Positions 17,452 to 26,928 of a DNA stretch of 64,000 bases are shown piece after piece. The notes under the pieces are model-generated. The model ran no database searches. It was not told where the DNA came from and was given only the letters and a program-made list of their open reading frames with translations. Position 1 is the stretch's first letter. Each line of letters starts with the position of its first letter. Made by a program: the position numbers and the translations under genes. Origin of the DNA: JAPOXR01 sp965214695 (GTDB lineage: Bacteria; Pseudomonadota; Alphaproteobacteria; Rhodobacterales; Rhodobacteraceae); contig OZ243967.1 in NCBI GenBank assembly GCA_965214695.1, positions 1,364,001 to 1,428,000 on the forward strand, in the 5' to 3' direction.

Positions 17452-18621
17452 ATGCTGAATGAGTCACTCGATACCGGTCTTGACGCCGTAACCGATTCGA
17501 TTGAGACCGCCCGCGGCCTGCCAAACCCACATTACACGAGCGATGCCGTGTTCGAAGAGGAACGGGAGGTGCTGCTTTTTGGAAGCTGGTCGGGCATCGG
17601 GGTCGGCGCCGACATTCCGGAGGCCGGCGACGTGATGCCGGTCGATTTTGCCGGGATGCCGCTGCTGTTGATACGCGGCCATGATGGACAGGTCCGGGTG
17701 TTCCAGAACACCTGCCGCCACCGGGGGATGATCCTGGTCGAAAAGGCTGGAAACCTGCGCGGCACCATCCGGTGCCCCTATCACAGCTGGTGCTACAATC
17801 TCGACGGCAGCCTGCGGGCCACCCCGCATGTCGGTGGACCGGGCCGAAACCTCGACCCGAATGTCAGGCGTGACCAGCTGGGGCTGATCCAGCTTCGTTC
17901 GACAATGTGGCGGGACATCATCTTCGTGAACATTTCCGGCGACGCGCCGGAATTCGCCGATCATGCGGCAGCGCTTCTGGAGCGCTGGCGCGAGCAGGAG
18001 CATCCGGTCCATCACGGCGGCGAGTCGTCAAGTTTCACCTTTGACGTCGCCTGCAACTGGAAGCTGGCCATCGAGAATTACTGCGAGAGCTACCACCTTC
18101 CCTGGATTCATCCGGGCCTCAACAGCTATTCGAGACTGGAAGATCACTACCATATCGAAGCCCCGGGGGAGTTTGCCGGCCAGGGAACCCGGGTCTATCG
18201 CCAGATCGAGGGCGAGAATGGCGAGCGGTTTCCCGATTTTCCCGGACTCTCGGAATTCTGGGATGAAGGAGCCGAGTATATCGCGCTGTTTCCCAATGTG
18301 TTGCTGGCGGCGCAACGGGACCATTGCTACGCGATCATCCTGTTGCCGCAGGGCAAGGACCGAACCATCGAACGCAACGAGATCTATTACAGTTTCGACC
18401 CGGAGAAGCGTCCCGATCTCAAGCCACTGATCGACCGCAATGCCGTTCAGTGGCGCGGCGTTCTCGAAGAGGATCTGTTCGTTGTCGAAGGGATGCAGAA
18501 GGGTCGGAAAGGGGTGTATTTCGATGGCGGCAAGTTTTCCCCGGCCATGGACGGACCAACCCACATTTTCCACCGCTGGGCCGCCAGCCGCATGCAGGAT
18601 TACCGGGCAAACCGGAATTGA
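17452..18621 (+). CDS. Rieske non-heme iron oxygenase, alpha subunit
   Basis: 389 aa. The Rieske [2Fe-2S] ligands are C-x-H in NTCRHRGMILVEKAG and C-x-x-H in IRCPYHSWCYNLDG. The C-terminal catalytic domain has the mononuclear iron site in ENYCESYHLPWIHPGL (Asn/Glu, His-x4-His). The sequence around it (NWKLAIENYCESYHLPW) resembles choline/betaine/carnitine-type monooxygenases more than biphenyl-type dioxygenases. The ATG at 17452 has AAGGA seven bases before it; ATGs at 17383 and 17401 lack a site. A reductase partner is not next to it. Substrate unknown, perhaps a quaternary amine. Confidence 0.85.
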   Translation: MLNESLDTGLDAVTDSIETARGLPNPHYTSDAVFEEEREVLLFGSWSGIGVGADIPEAGDVMPVDFAGMPLLLIRGHDGQVRVFQNTCRHRGMILVEKAGNLRGTIRCPYHSWCYNLDGSLRATPHVGGPGRNLDPNVRRDQLGLIQLRSTMWRDIIFVNISGDAPEFADHAAALLERWREQEHPVHHGGESSSFTFDVACNWKLAIENYCESYHLPWIHPGLNSYSRLEDHYHIEAPGEFAGQGTRVYRQIEGENGERFPDFPGLSEFWDEGAEYIALFPNVLLAAQRDHCYAIILLPQGKDRTIERNEIYYSFDPEKRPDLKPLIDRNAVQWRGVLEEDLFVVEGMQKGRKGVYFDGGKFSPAMDGPTHIFHRWAASRMQDYRANRN

Positions 18622-18848
18622 CGGGCCCTGATCGCCTGAATGCCGCCATCATCGATGCCTGGCGGCGGGATGACGGCGAAGCTCTCGCCGGACTCTATGC
18701 CAGCGCCGGACAGGCGCTGCTTGATGCCGGCCGCACCGACGAGGGGTGCTTCTTCCTGACCCAGGCCTATGTACTGGCACTCGAACACGGCCTTGACATG
18801 GCCATTCGCATCCATACCGAACTCGTGCGCCAGGGACGGGAGGCATGA
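18618..18848 (+). CDS. Small helical protein coupled to the Rieske oxygenase gene
   Basis: 76 aa from a TTG start that overlaps the oxygenase stop (TTGA). There is no in-frame ATG at the N-terminus. The sequence GLYASAGQALLDAGRTDEGC then FFLTQAYVLALEHGLD reads as a TPR-like helix pair (small residues and aromatic positions as in TPR). I do not know a named family. Close coupling suggests a chaperone or partner of the oxygenase. Codon usage matches its neighbours. Confidence 0.55.
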   Translation: MTGPDRLNAAIIDAWRRDDGEALAGLYASAGQALLDAGRTDEGCFFLTQAYVLALEHGLDMAIRIHTELVRQGREA

Positions 18849-19166
18849 CCTTCCCGAAGCCTGGCAGGCAAGGATGCCGAGCCTGAGGCATCCCGTTCGG
18901 GACAGGGGAAATGCACCGGCCATGTGTCTGGAGCCACCCGACGAAAGTCCACCCCGCCCGGACCACCTCACCGTCCGGTGTGATTGATGTCGCCTTCCAG
19001 CTGAACCCGGCCGCGCACCGCCGCAGCCGGAAGGACAGGCCGGTCGGCCCGGGCCCGAACAATCAGGAAAGACGCAAGAAAACCCGGCACTGGTCGATTG
19101 ATTCGGCGCATATCACCGGGTCATGATATGGTCCGGCCAGCCGGATGCCGGTGAAGAGTTGAATTC
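18849..19166. other. Spacer before the nucleotidyltransferase
   Basis: 318 nt with no recognisable gene or RNA. AT content rises near 19080-19130, where the promoter of the next gene is probably located. Confidence 0.45.
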
Positions 19167-20273
19167 ATGCCTGCCACCATCAGTGAACAGCAACTGCGCG
19201 AGGCCTGCCAGACAACACTGCGCCAGTGGCCGGAAGCCAGGGCAGCCTTGCTCTTCGGCAGCCGGGCCCGCGGCGATGGCCGGGAGGACAGCGACTGGGA
19301 CGTGGCCATCGTACTCTCCGGGGACAATCCTGAACGCGCCCGGCCAGCCACCAACCCGGAGGAATTCCCGCACGCGGCGGCGCTCTTTGATCTTGACCCT
19401 GTCGATTGCTGGACCCTGACCGAAGGCTATCTGAACCGGCGGGCGACCGACCTCGGATCGTTGCCATATGCCGTCTGCCGCGATGGCCGACTGCTGGCCG
19501 GCCAGCTGCGAATACCTGACAAGAAAAAGATTCTTGAGGAGGCAACATTGAACCCCGAAAGCTGGCAAGACAGGATGGCCACGGTGTTGAGGCAATTGAA
19601 CTTGGCCATGACACCGATAGGCGAGGTGTTGGGGGAGCCATCCTGGAGCAGGTGTTTGGGGGATTGCAGTGACCTGATGCAGATATCGTCAAACGCCGCC
19701 GAATTGCTGGTCAAGGCGGCGATGGAGCGACGGGGTGTTGCAGCCGACCATACCCATGACGTCGGCAAGCTGGCCCGAGACTTTCAACGGGTCCGCTCCG
19801 GCGAGGAAGAATTAGCGCGGCGGATGTCGGCTCTGAACGGGAAAAGCCGCCAGCATCATATGGCCCTATATGGTGACGACAGGGTCGAATTGGAGGATGT
19901 CACGCTGGCGGTGGATCGCATGTGTGGGGTGCTGGCACTTTGGGCAGACGAGATCAATCCATCCCATGCCGACCGGATGAGCGGGATGAGCGGCGAGCTT
20001 GCCAGTCGGGCCGATGAATACCTGGGCAAGTGGCTTGCAGCGGTCCGGGCGGATGTCGTGGCCAAACCCGACGAAGGCAGCCTGGCGCAGGAGGCAGCCA
20101 GTGCGGTGGTTGATGGCCGTCGGCAGATCGAAGAGGCACTTACCGAATTCCGTGACCAGGTTCAGCGATATACACCTGCACCGCCGACGGTACCGACACC
20201 GACTGAGGACCCTGGTCCCGACCAAGACATCATGCCCGATCCATTCAGGTTGCCAACGCCGTTTGATGACTGA
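19167..20273 (+). CDS. Nucleotidyltransferase-domain protein with HEPN-like C-terminal region
   Basis: 368 aa. Residues about 25-55 carry the minimal-nucleotidyltransferase motif LLFGSRARGDGREDSDWDVA (GSxRG...DxD). After a linker, residues 165-260 look like a HEPN helical bundle: SNAAELLVKAAMERRGVAAD, THDVGKLARDF and MSALNGKSRQHHMALYGDDR. Separate MNT and HEPN proteins form a known toxin-antitoxin type, where the MNT protein AMPylates the HEPN RNase; here both appear in one chain. The tail is Pro/Asp-rich and probably unstructured. A simple metabolic or antibiotic nucleotidyltransferase is also possible. It stands alone between spacers. Confidence 0.65.
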   Translation: MPATISEQQLREACQTTLRQWPEARAALLFGSRARGDGREDSDWDVAIVLSGDNPERARPATNPEEFPHAAALFDLDPVDCWTLTEGYLNRRATDLGSLPYAVCRDGRLLAGQLRIPDKKKILEEATLNPESWQDRMATVLRQLNLAMTPIGEVLGEPSWSRCLGDCSDLMQISSNAAELLVKAAMERRGVAADHTHDVGKLARDFQRVRSGEEELARRMSALNGKSRQHHMALYGDDRVELEDVTLAVDRMCGVLALWADEINPSHADRMSGMSGELASRADEYLGKWLAAVRADVVAKPDEGSLAQEAASAVVDGRRQIEEALTEFRDQVQRYTPAPPTVPTPTEDPGPDQDIMPDPFRLPTPFDD

Positions 20274-20638
20274 TCGTGTGTCGGGCCGGGGGACTGGCGG
20301 AGAGTTGTGTGCAGGGCCGGCTCTGAAGCTGGTGATTTCGGGCCATGAGGCGGGATTGTCGGGGCCCGCCGGCAAACGGGCCGTCGGCTGTCATCATGCT
20401 TATGGCCGGCAATGTTGTTCACGAGTTGCGGCCGATGCCCGAAATGCCTGTGGAGCGTGAGCTGGGGATGTCACCACACGTGTCCGGGAGCCTGGCGATT
20501 GCTGAATTGTGCGGGTGGGTCACTGTGATCGGTGAGATTGACGTGTGGTCGGCCCGGGACAGTACCGGGCTGGCATCTCGCTGCCGCGGTCATGCACGGC
20601 TTGAATGTGCGGACATGCAGCGGTAACTAGCTTTCTGC
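20274..20638. other. Spacer between the nucleotidyltransferase and tRNA-Gly
   Basis: 365 nt. No domain-bearing frame. A short inverted repeat (GGCCCG 20363-20368, CGGGCC 20377-20382) could end transcription of the upstream gene. Confidence 0.4.
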
Positions 20639-20712
20639 GCGGGTGTAGCTCAATGGTAGAGCAGCAGCCTTCCAAGCTGAATACGTGGGTTCGATTCCCA
20701 TCACCCGCTCCA
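20639..20712 (+). tRNA. tRNA-Gly (anticodon TCC)
   Basis: The acceptor arms GCGGGTG and CACCCGC pair, the D-arm is TAGCTCAATGGTAGAGCA, the anticodon loop CTTCCAA gives TCC between CAGC and GCTG stems, and the T-arm is GTGGGTTCGATTCCCAT. CCA is encoded (20710-20712). Confidence 0.96.
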
Positions 20713-20744
20713 GAATTCCTTCCAGTCCGGCGGCGACCATTGCA

Positions 20745-22520
20745 ATGAGGAAATCAACCGTCGGGTCCGTTCAGCCGCTTCGCAGGTTATGGCCGTTTCT
20801 CAGGGCATACCGTTTGCGTCTGGTGCTGGCCGTGCTGGCAATGATTTCCACCGCCCTGCTGTCACTGGCACTGCCGCTCATGGTACGCGGCATCGTCGAC
20901 GGGTTTTCTGCCACCCTGCCGGAGGCGGTGGACCGTCACTTCCAGGCAGCACTCCTTCTTGCAGTGCTGTTGGCGGTGACAACCGGAATTCGCTACGCCA
21001 TGGTCACCACCCTGGGCGAGAGGGTCATTGCCGATATCCGCAAGGCGGTGTTCTCGAAAGTCATCCGGCTCAGCCCGGCCTATTTCGAACAGACCATGAC
21101 CGGCGAGGTGATCTCCCGCCTGAACACCGACACCACGCTGGTCCAGGCCGTGCTCGATTCCACCATCTCCATGGCGGTCCGATATGGCCTTATTCTTGTC
21201 GGCGGCCTGTCGCTGATGCTGTGGACCAGCCTCAAGCTGTCGCTGCTGGCCCTCGTGGTGGTGCCGCTGATTCTCCTGCCGCTGTTGGCCCTTGGTCGAA
21301 GATTGCGGTCGCACAGCCGCACCAGCCAGGACCGGATTGCCGATGGCGCCGCCAATGCCTCCGAGGCACTGCTCGCGGTCCAGGCCGTGCAGGCCAATAC
21401 CCATGAAGTCGAAACCGTGTCGACCTTCGGCAGGCTGGTCGAGTTGTCGCTGGAGGCGGCCTATCGCCGGATCCGGATCCGGGCCCTGCTGACCACGCTG
21501 ATCATTTCCCTGGCATTCTCCTCGGTGGTGCTGGTGATCTGGACCGGGGCGGGTGAGGTTCGCAGCGGGCAGATGAGCGCTGGTCAGCTGATCCAGTTTG
21601 TCATCTTTGCCGTCATGGTGGCTGGCTCGGCCGCCGGTTTCTCCGAGGTCTGGGGTGACATCCTGCGCGCCGCCGGTGCCACCGAACGGCTGATCGAATT
21701 GCTGGAATCAGGCGATCCGGTCAACGATCCGGACGATTTCGAGGAACCGGCAACGCCGGCGCGCGGCGAGGTGGTGTTCGGCGGCGTCGGTTTCCGCTAC
21801 CCGTCCCGCCCGACGGTGGCGGCGCTGGAGGATGTCTCGTTCACTATCCGGCAGGGAGAGACCGTGGCGCTGGTCGGCGCCTCCGGTGCCGGCAAATCGA
21901 CCGTATTCCAGCTGATGCTGCGGTTCTTCGATCCGCAATCCGGCGCCATCAGCATCGACGGCGTCGATTTGCGCCGGATGCGCCGCAGCAGCTTTCGGCG
22001 AATGATCGCGCTGGTTCCGCAGGAAACGGCGGTGTTTGCGACCACGGCACGGGAGAATATTCGCTTCGGACGACCGGGGGCCACCGACCGGGAGGTCGAG
22101 GAGGCCGCACGCGCCGCCTTCATCCATGACTTCCTGGCCGGATTGCCCGATGGCTACGAAACCTTGGTCGGCGAGCGGGGGACCATGCTCTCCGGTGGTC
22201 AGCGACAGCGTCTGGCCATTGCCAGGGCCATCCTGCGCGATGCCCGCATCCTGCTCCTGGACGAGGCAACCTCCTCGCTCGATCCGGAAAGCGAGGCGCA
22301 TGTCAGGAATGCGGTTGACAGCCTGGCTGCCGACCGGACGACGCTGATCATCGCCCATCGGCTGGCAACCGTGCAAAAGGCCGATCGAATACTGGTGTTC
22401 GACCGAGGCCGGATCGTCGATGAAGGTCCGCATTCCCGGCTCGTCGACAAGGGCGGGATCTATGAACGGTTCTCGCGCCTGCAACTTGACGGCAAAGGCC
22501 GGCCAGTCTCCGGCCAGTGA
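20745..22520 (+). CDS. ABC exporter, fused membrane and ATPase domains (MsbA/LmrA type)
   Basis: 591 aa. The N-terminal half has six membrane helices of the type-1 exporter fold with RLSPAYFEQTMTGEVISRLN and NTDTTLVQ in the first cytoplasmic loop. The ATPase half has Walker A VGASGAGKSTVFQLMLRFFD, Q-loop LVPQETAVF, signature LSGGQRQRLAIARAIL, Walker B LLLDEATSSLD and H-loop IIAHRLATV. It works as a homodimer exporting a lipid, peptide or drug. The ATG at 20745 fits the start of the homologous region. It begins 32 nt after tRNA-Gly. Substrate unknown. Confidence 0.9.
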   Translation: MRKSTVGSVQPLRRLWPFLRAYRLRLVLAVLAMISTALLSLALPLMVRGIVDGFSATLPEAVDRHFQAALLLAVLLAVTTGIRYAMVTTLGERVIADIRKAVFSKVIRLSPAYFEQTMTGEVISRLNTDTTLVQAVLDSTISMAVRYGLILVGGLSLMLWTSLKLSLLALVVVPLILLPLLALGRRLRSHSRTSQDRIADGAANASEALLAVQAVQANTHEVETVSTFGRLVELSLEAAYRRIRIRALLTTLIISLAFSSVVLVIWTGAGEVRSGQMSAGQLIQFVIFAVMVAGSAAGFSEVWGDILRAAGATERLIELLESGDPVNDPDDFEEPATPARGEVVFGGVGFRYPSRPTVAALEDVSFTIRQGETVALVGASGAGKSTVFQLMLRFFDPQSGAISIDGVDLRRMRRSSFRRMIALVPQETAVFATTARENIRFGRPGATDREVEEAARAAFIHDFLAGLPDGYETLVGERGTMLSGGQRQRLAIARAILRDARILLLDEATSSLDPESEAHVRNAVDSLAADRTTLIIAHRLATVQKADRILVFDRGRIVDEGPHSRLVDKGGIYERFSRLQLDGKGRPVSGQ

Positions 22521-22903
22521 CGCATGCGGGCGCAGATTCGAGTGGCGTTGGCCCCGGAGAGCGACCGGTGGAAAGTGGAGTGCAACAACCCGCCGGGTCT
22601 TTCCGGCACCGGTGCATCTGCCGGCAAGGGGCCGGATGTCATCAGTCATGTGGCCGGTGTTCATGATCGTGGGCCGGGCCGGGCCTTCTTCAAGGCGGGT
22701 CCTGGCGTGTACGCAAGTTGGCGCAGGACGGCGTCGGCTGCACATTGCTTGCCGTGGAATGGCATAACGAGTTTTCCTGTTCATGAGTCATTGCTTGCCA
22801 GGGCTGGCAGAGAGTATTGGGAGTTCCGACGACATGGGGAATCAGCCGCAACCGGCCCAGCTCCGGACCGGCCATGGCGATGTGGCGCCAGTGGATGCAT
22901 CAA
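22521..22903. other. Spacer before the SNF2 helicase
   Basis: 383 nt. Frames open here show no homology. If the helicase starts at 22817 or 22880 the spacer is shorter. Confidence 0.4.
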
Positions 22904-25900
22904 ATGGAGCAGCAAATCGAAATCTACCATGGCACCTGGGTCCCGCGGCCCAATGCGGAATTCGACAATTCGGGCCGGTTCGTCTTCTGGGTCGAAACAT
23001 CTGGACAGGATACCGGCAGGTCCAAACCCGGACTGCATCCGTCGCACCTTGCCAATTCCGGGCGGCTGAAGGACTTCCTTGCCTCCGACCTGAAACTCGG
23101 AGCGGCGACAATCGCCGTTGCCGAGCCCGAGCCGGCCAGTTTCTGCGCCACCATGCCGAGCGCCGATGGCAAGCCGTTGCCGAGCCTCGAGATGGCAATG
23201 CTGACTGGGGAATACCTGCCCGACCGGTTCGAATGGGATGACTGGGATATTGACGGGATCGCCATCCGAAACCCGCTTGCCTTCCTTCGTGAACTGCAAT
23301 TTCTGTCCGGTTTTTCCGGGGCCGGTGTCCATGTCGGCCATGACCTGAACTTCTGGATCCGCTACGCGCAGCAGTTGCGCGCCCTGGTTCGTCAGCATCA
23401 ATTCCTGCCGGTCATGAAGTGCCTTCACCCCCGGAAAGGCCGGTCGCAGCCCGTTTACGCAACGGGATGGGCCCCCGCCGACAATCTCTACGAACGCGGA
23501 CTTCGCGACTTTGCCGACGCAATGCCGGCGGCATGCACCCTGGTCATGAATGCCCGGAACGGGCGCGCAAACGGCAAGGCACCGGTATCGGCCCTGGATC
23601 GAACGGAATTGCTGCGACAGTTTTCCGAACAGCAGGTTGACAGGCTGGTCACCGGCACCCCTTTTACGCAAGCCTTTCTGAATCGGCTCGGGGACAGCTG
23701 GTTTGCATACACTTTGGAGCCTGGCCCGGCTGGCCGGGTCGGGGCGAACTTCAAACCTCCTCCGGGCCCCAGCGTTGCGGATGTCGTCCACTGGCACACT
23801 TGGCAGAAAAAGATCCTGGGCCAGGCGCGACGCTCCGGATTCTCGCTCGGATTTCGCCTGAGCCAGGAGGATCGCAGGGACGGTGATCGCTGGCATATCG
23901 GCTTCTTTGTATCCTGCAACGAGGATCCCTCACTCTCGGTGGATTTGTCGCAATGGTGGTCAATGTCCGAACGCAAGAAGGATGATTGGAAGGGTCGCTT
24001 TGGTCATGAATTCGAGCGCCATCTGCTGATCAATCTCGGCCAGGCCGGGCGCATCTGTCCGCTGCTCTGGCGGGGCATGGAAACCGCGGAACCCACCGGC
24101 GTCAATATTGACCTGAACACGGCATACGAATTCCTGAAGGATGATGCGCTCGTGCTTGAAACGGCGGGCTACCGGATCGTCCTGCCAAGCTGGTGGACGC
24201 CCAAGGGACGCCGACGGGCGCGATTGCGGATCAGGGCAAGCGGACAATCCGGTCAATCCGGTCAATCAGCATCATCCTCGGGGCTGCTGCGGCTGGAGTC
24301 GCTGGTCAATTACGATTATGCACTCTCCATCGACGGCGAGCCGGTCAGCGAAGACGAGTGGAAGACCTTGCTGGAAGCCAAGTCGCCACTCGTCAAATAC
24401 CGCGGCGAATGGATGGAGATCGACCACCAGAGAATGTCCGAGACGCTCGAATTGTGGCGAAACCGGAATGCGGGCGGCGGCGTCGAATTCAGCCAGATGA
24501 TCAAGGAAATGGCCGAAGCGGACCCGGACACCGAGGAGTTTGTCTTCGATGACGTGCTGGGCGGAATCGTCAAGGGGATCATGAACCTGACCAGCCTTGA
24601 GCCGATGGACACCCCCGCCGGAATGCGCGGCGAGTTGCGAGCCTACCAGAAAACCGGACTCGCGTGGCTGGCGCGCCAGGAACGCCTTGGCCTGAATCCG
24701 TGCCTGGCAGATGACATGGGGCTTGGCAAGACCATCCAGCTGATCGCATTGCTGCTGCACGAACGGCAATGCGACGGCGCGACCGGAGATTCTGGAATTC
24801 AGCCCACGCTGCTTGTCGCCCCGACTTCCGTGCTCAGCAACTGGAAAAAGGAGGTCGGCAAGTTTGCGCCCGAGCTCGAATGCCACGTTCACCACGGCCC
24901 CGGCCGGCCTCGCGACGATGCCGGTTTTGCCAAATCGGTCGCCGGCTGCGACCTGGTCGTGACCTCGTTCAACCTGGCCCGCTCGGACAAGAAAACACTG
25001 AAGGGACTGGAGTGGCGTCGGATTGTCGTGGACGAGGCGCAAAACATCAAGAATCCAAAATCGGCGCAGGCCAGGGCGATCTTCGAGCTACCCGCGACCA
25101 GCCGCATTGCCATGACTGGAACGCCGATCGAGAACAGGCTGATGGACATGTGGTCCCTGTTCCGGTTCCTGAATCCGGGCTACCTGGGCACGGCGGCGCA
25201 GTTCAGGCGCGCCTATGAACTGCCGATTCAACGAGATAACGACCACGTCCGCACTCGCCAATTGCAGCAGCTGGTCCAGCCTTTCATCCTCCGTCGCCTG
25301 AAGACCGACAAGTCGATCATCGATGACCTGCCGGACAAGGTCGAACAGAAGCTCTACTGCAACCTCACCAGGGAACAGGCATCGCTCTACCAGGCGGTGG
25401 TCACGGATGTGGAGGAAAAGATCGAGGAGGCCGACGGGATGGCCCGGCGAGGACTGATACTCTCGACGCTGATGAAGCTGAAGCAGGTCTGCAACCACCC
25501 GGCGCAATTCCTGCAGGATGGAAGCGCCTTCTACGAGAGCCGTTCGCACAAGCTGACCCGCCTGAATGAAATGATCGAGGAAGCTCTGCTGGAATCGGAC
25601 AGCCTGCTCGTTTTCACGCAGTTCACCGAAATCGGCGAGCGGCTGGTGGACCAGCTTCGGGAACGGCATTCATGCCCCGTGCATTACCTGCATGGTGGCA
25701 CCAGCAGGAAGCGCCGGGAGCAGATGATCGACAGTTTCCAGGATCCGGACTCGCCCTCCGGGATCTTCGTTCTGTCATTGCGGGCGGGCGGAGTCGGAAT
25801 CACGCTCACCCGGGCAAACCATGTCTTCCATTTTGACCGCTGGTGGAATCCGGCGGTCGAAAACCAGGCCACGGACCGCGCCTACCGGATCGGCCAGCAG

Positions 25901-26089
25901 AAGACGGTGTTCGCACACAAGATGGTGACGCTGGGAACGCTCGAGGAGCGCATCGACGACATGATCGAATCCAAGAAGGCGCTTGCCGAGAACATCGTCG
26001 GCACCGACGAGAACTGGCTAACGGAAATGGACAACGATTCCTTCCGGCAGCTGATTGCATTGAACCGCCACAGCATCATGGAGGCTTGA
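22904..26089 (+). CDS. SNF2-family DEAD/DEAH helicase
   Basis: About 1061 aa. The N-terminal 500 residues match the SNF2-associated region of bacterial SNF2 proteins (opening IEIYHGTWVPRPNAEF; later LVNYDYALSIDGEPVSEDEW). The motor follows: motif I LADDMGLGKTIQLIALLLHE, Ia APTSVLSNWKKEV, II VVDEAQNIKNP, III MTGTPIENRLMDMWSL, and in the second lobe FHFDRWWNPAVENQATDRAY with RIGQ. It should translocate on double-stranded DNA using ATP. ATGs at 22817, 22880 and 22904 are possible, none with a good site; homology begins just after 22904. The SWIM gene follows after 2 nt. Confidence 0.88.
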   Translation: MEQQIEIYHGTWVPRPNAEFDNSGRFVFWVETSGQDTGRSKPGLHPSHLANSGRLKDFLASDLKLGAATIAVAEPEPASFCATMPSADGKPLPSLEMAMLTGEYLPDRFEWDDWDIDGIAIRNPLAFLRELQFLSGFSGAGVHVGHDLNFWIRYAQQLRALVRQHQFLPVMKCLHPRKGRSQPVYATGWAPADNLYERGLRDFADAMPAACTLVMNARNGRANGKAPVSALDRTELLRQFSEQQVDRLVTGTPFTQAFLNRLGDSWFAYTLEPGPAGRVGANFKPPPGPSVADVVHWHTWQKKILGQARRSGFSLGFRLSQEDRRDGDRWHIGFFVSCNEDPSLSVDLSQWWSMSERKKDDWKGRFGHEFERHLLINLGQAGRICPLLWRGMETAEPTGVNIDLNTAYEFLKDDALVLETAGYRIVLPSWWTPKGRRRARLRIRASGQSGQSGQSASSSGLLRLESLVNYDYALSIDGEPVSEDEWKTLLEAKSPLVKYRGEWMEIDHQRMSETLELWRNRNAGGGVEFSQMIKEMAEADPDTEEFVFDDVLGGIVKGIMNLTSLEPMDTPAGMRGELRAYQKTGLAWLARQERLGLNPCLADDMGLGKTIQLIALLLHERQCDGATGDSGIQPTLLVAPTSVLSNWKKEVGKFAPELECHVHHGPGRPRDDAGFAKSVAGCDLVVTSFNLARSDKKTLKGLEWRRIVVDEAQNIKNPKSAQARAIFELPATSRIAMTGTPIENRLMDMWSLFRFLNPGYLGTAAQFRRAYELPIQRDNDHVRTRQLQQLVQPFILRRLKTDKSIIDDLPDKVEQKLYCNLTREQASLYQAVVTDVEEKIEEADGMARRGLILSTLMKLKQVCNHPAQFLQDGSAFYESRSHKLTRLNEMIEEALLESDSLLVFTQFTEIGERLVDQLRERHSCPVHYLHGGTSRKRREQMIDSFQDPDSPSGIFVLSLRAGGVGITLTRANHVFHFDRWWNPAVENQATDRAYRIGQQKTVFAHKMVTLGTLEERIDDMIESKKALAENIVGTDENWLTEMDNDSFRQLIALNRHSIMEA

Positions 26090-26091
26090 TC

Positions 26092-26928
26092 ATGGCCAGG
26101 ATGACCCGGACCTGGTGGGGCGAAATCTTCCTCGAAGTCCTCGCAATGAGCATGGATGAGGGTCGGCTCAGACGGGGCCGGTCGTATTCCGGGCCGAGAC
26201 GGCTGCTGAAGTTCGACATCAGAAAAGGTGTGGCCAGGGCCACGCTGCGGGGCAACATCAATCACTATTTTGGCGTCTACGAGGAGCCTCGATACAAGGC
26301 GACCGTCAAGCTGCGACAGTTCACGGCAGCTGACTGGGACCGGATATCGGAAAGGATCTCCAGCAATGCAGCCTGCCTGTCCCAACTGCTCATGAACGAA
26401 ATGCCGACCGCGATCGAGGACGCGGTTTCGGGGACCGGCAAGACCCTGCTGCCGCGATCACGGGACGATCTCGTCAGCAAGTGCTCGTGTCCGGACTGGG
26501 CCTCGCCCTGCAAGCATGTTGCCGGCGTCTACTACAAGATCGCATCGTTGCTGGACCGCGATCCAATGCTCCTGTTCGAGATGCGCGGGCTCGAATTTTC
26601 GACGTTCCGCGACAAGCTCGCAGCATCGCCCCTGGGGCAGGCGCTCATCGACGAGCAGGCCGGCGAGGATGGGCCAATTGATCTTCCTGCCACCCGCTAC
26701 ACCGAGCCCCGACGAATTCCTGCCGCAGGAATTGACGCCAAATCGTACTGGATGGGCGAACACCCACTGCCATCGGTAAATGCCGTTGCCGGGCCGCCAC
26801 CAACGCCGGCCGTGTTGGCCAAGAAGGGTGGCGACCACCCGGGGTTCTGGCATTTGGACCAGTCCTTTGTAGGCGTCATGGAAGACATCCATAGTCGTGT
26901 AATCCAGAAGAATCGCTCGTCCCTGTAG
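26092..26928 (+). CDS. SWIM zinc-finger protein, partner of the SNF2 helicase
   Basis: 278 aa. The SWIM motif is LVSKCSCPDWASPCKHVAGV (CxC...CxH) at about residues 120-140. The N-terminus TWWGEIFLEVLAMSMDEGRL matches the usual start of bacterial SWIM proteins found next to SNF2 helicases. The ATG has GGAGG eight bases upstream, inside the helicase stop region, so the two are translationally linked. The last 60 residues are Pro-rich. The pair is thought to act in DNA repair or chromosome handling; the exact role is not known. Confidence 0.85.
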   Translation: MARMTRTWWGEIFLEVLAMSMDEGRLRRGRSYSGPRRLLKFDIRKGVARATLRGNINHYFGVYEEPRYKATVKLRQFTAADWDRISERISSNAACLSQLLMNEMPTAIEDAVSGTGKTLLPRSRDDLVSKCSCPDWASPCKHVAGVYYKIASLLDRDPMLLFEMRGLEFSTFRDKLAASPLGQALIDEQAGEDGPIDLPATRYTEPRRIPAAGIDAKSYWMGEHPLPSVNAVAGPPPTPAVLAKKGGDHPGFWHLDQSFVGVMEDIHSRVIQKNRSSL

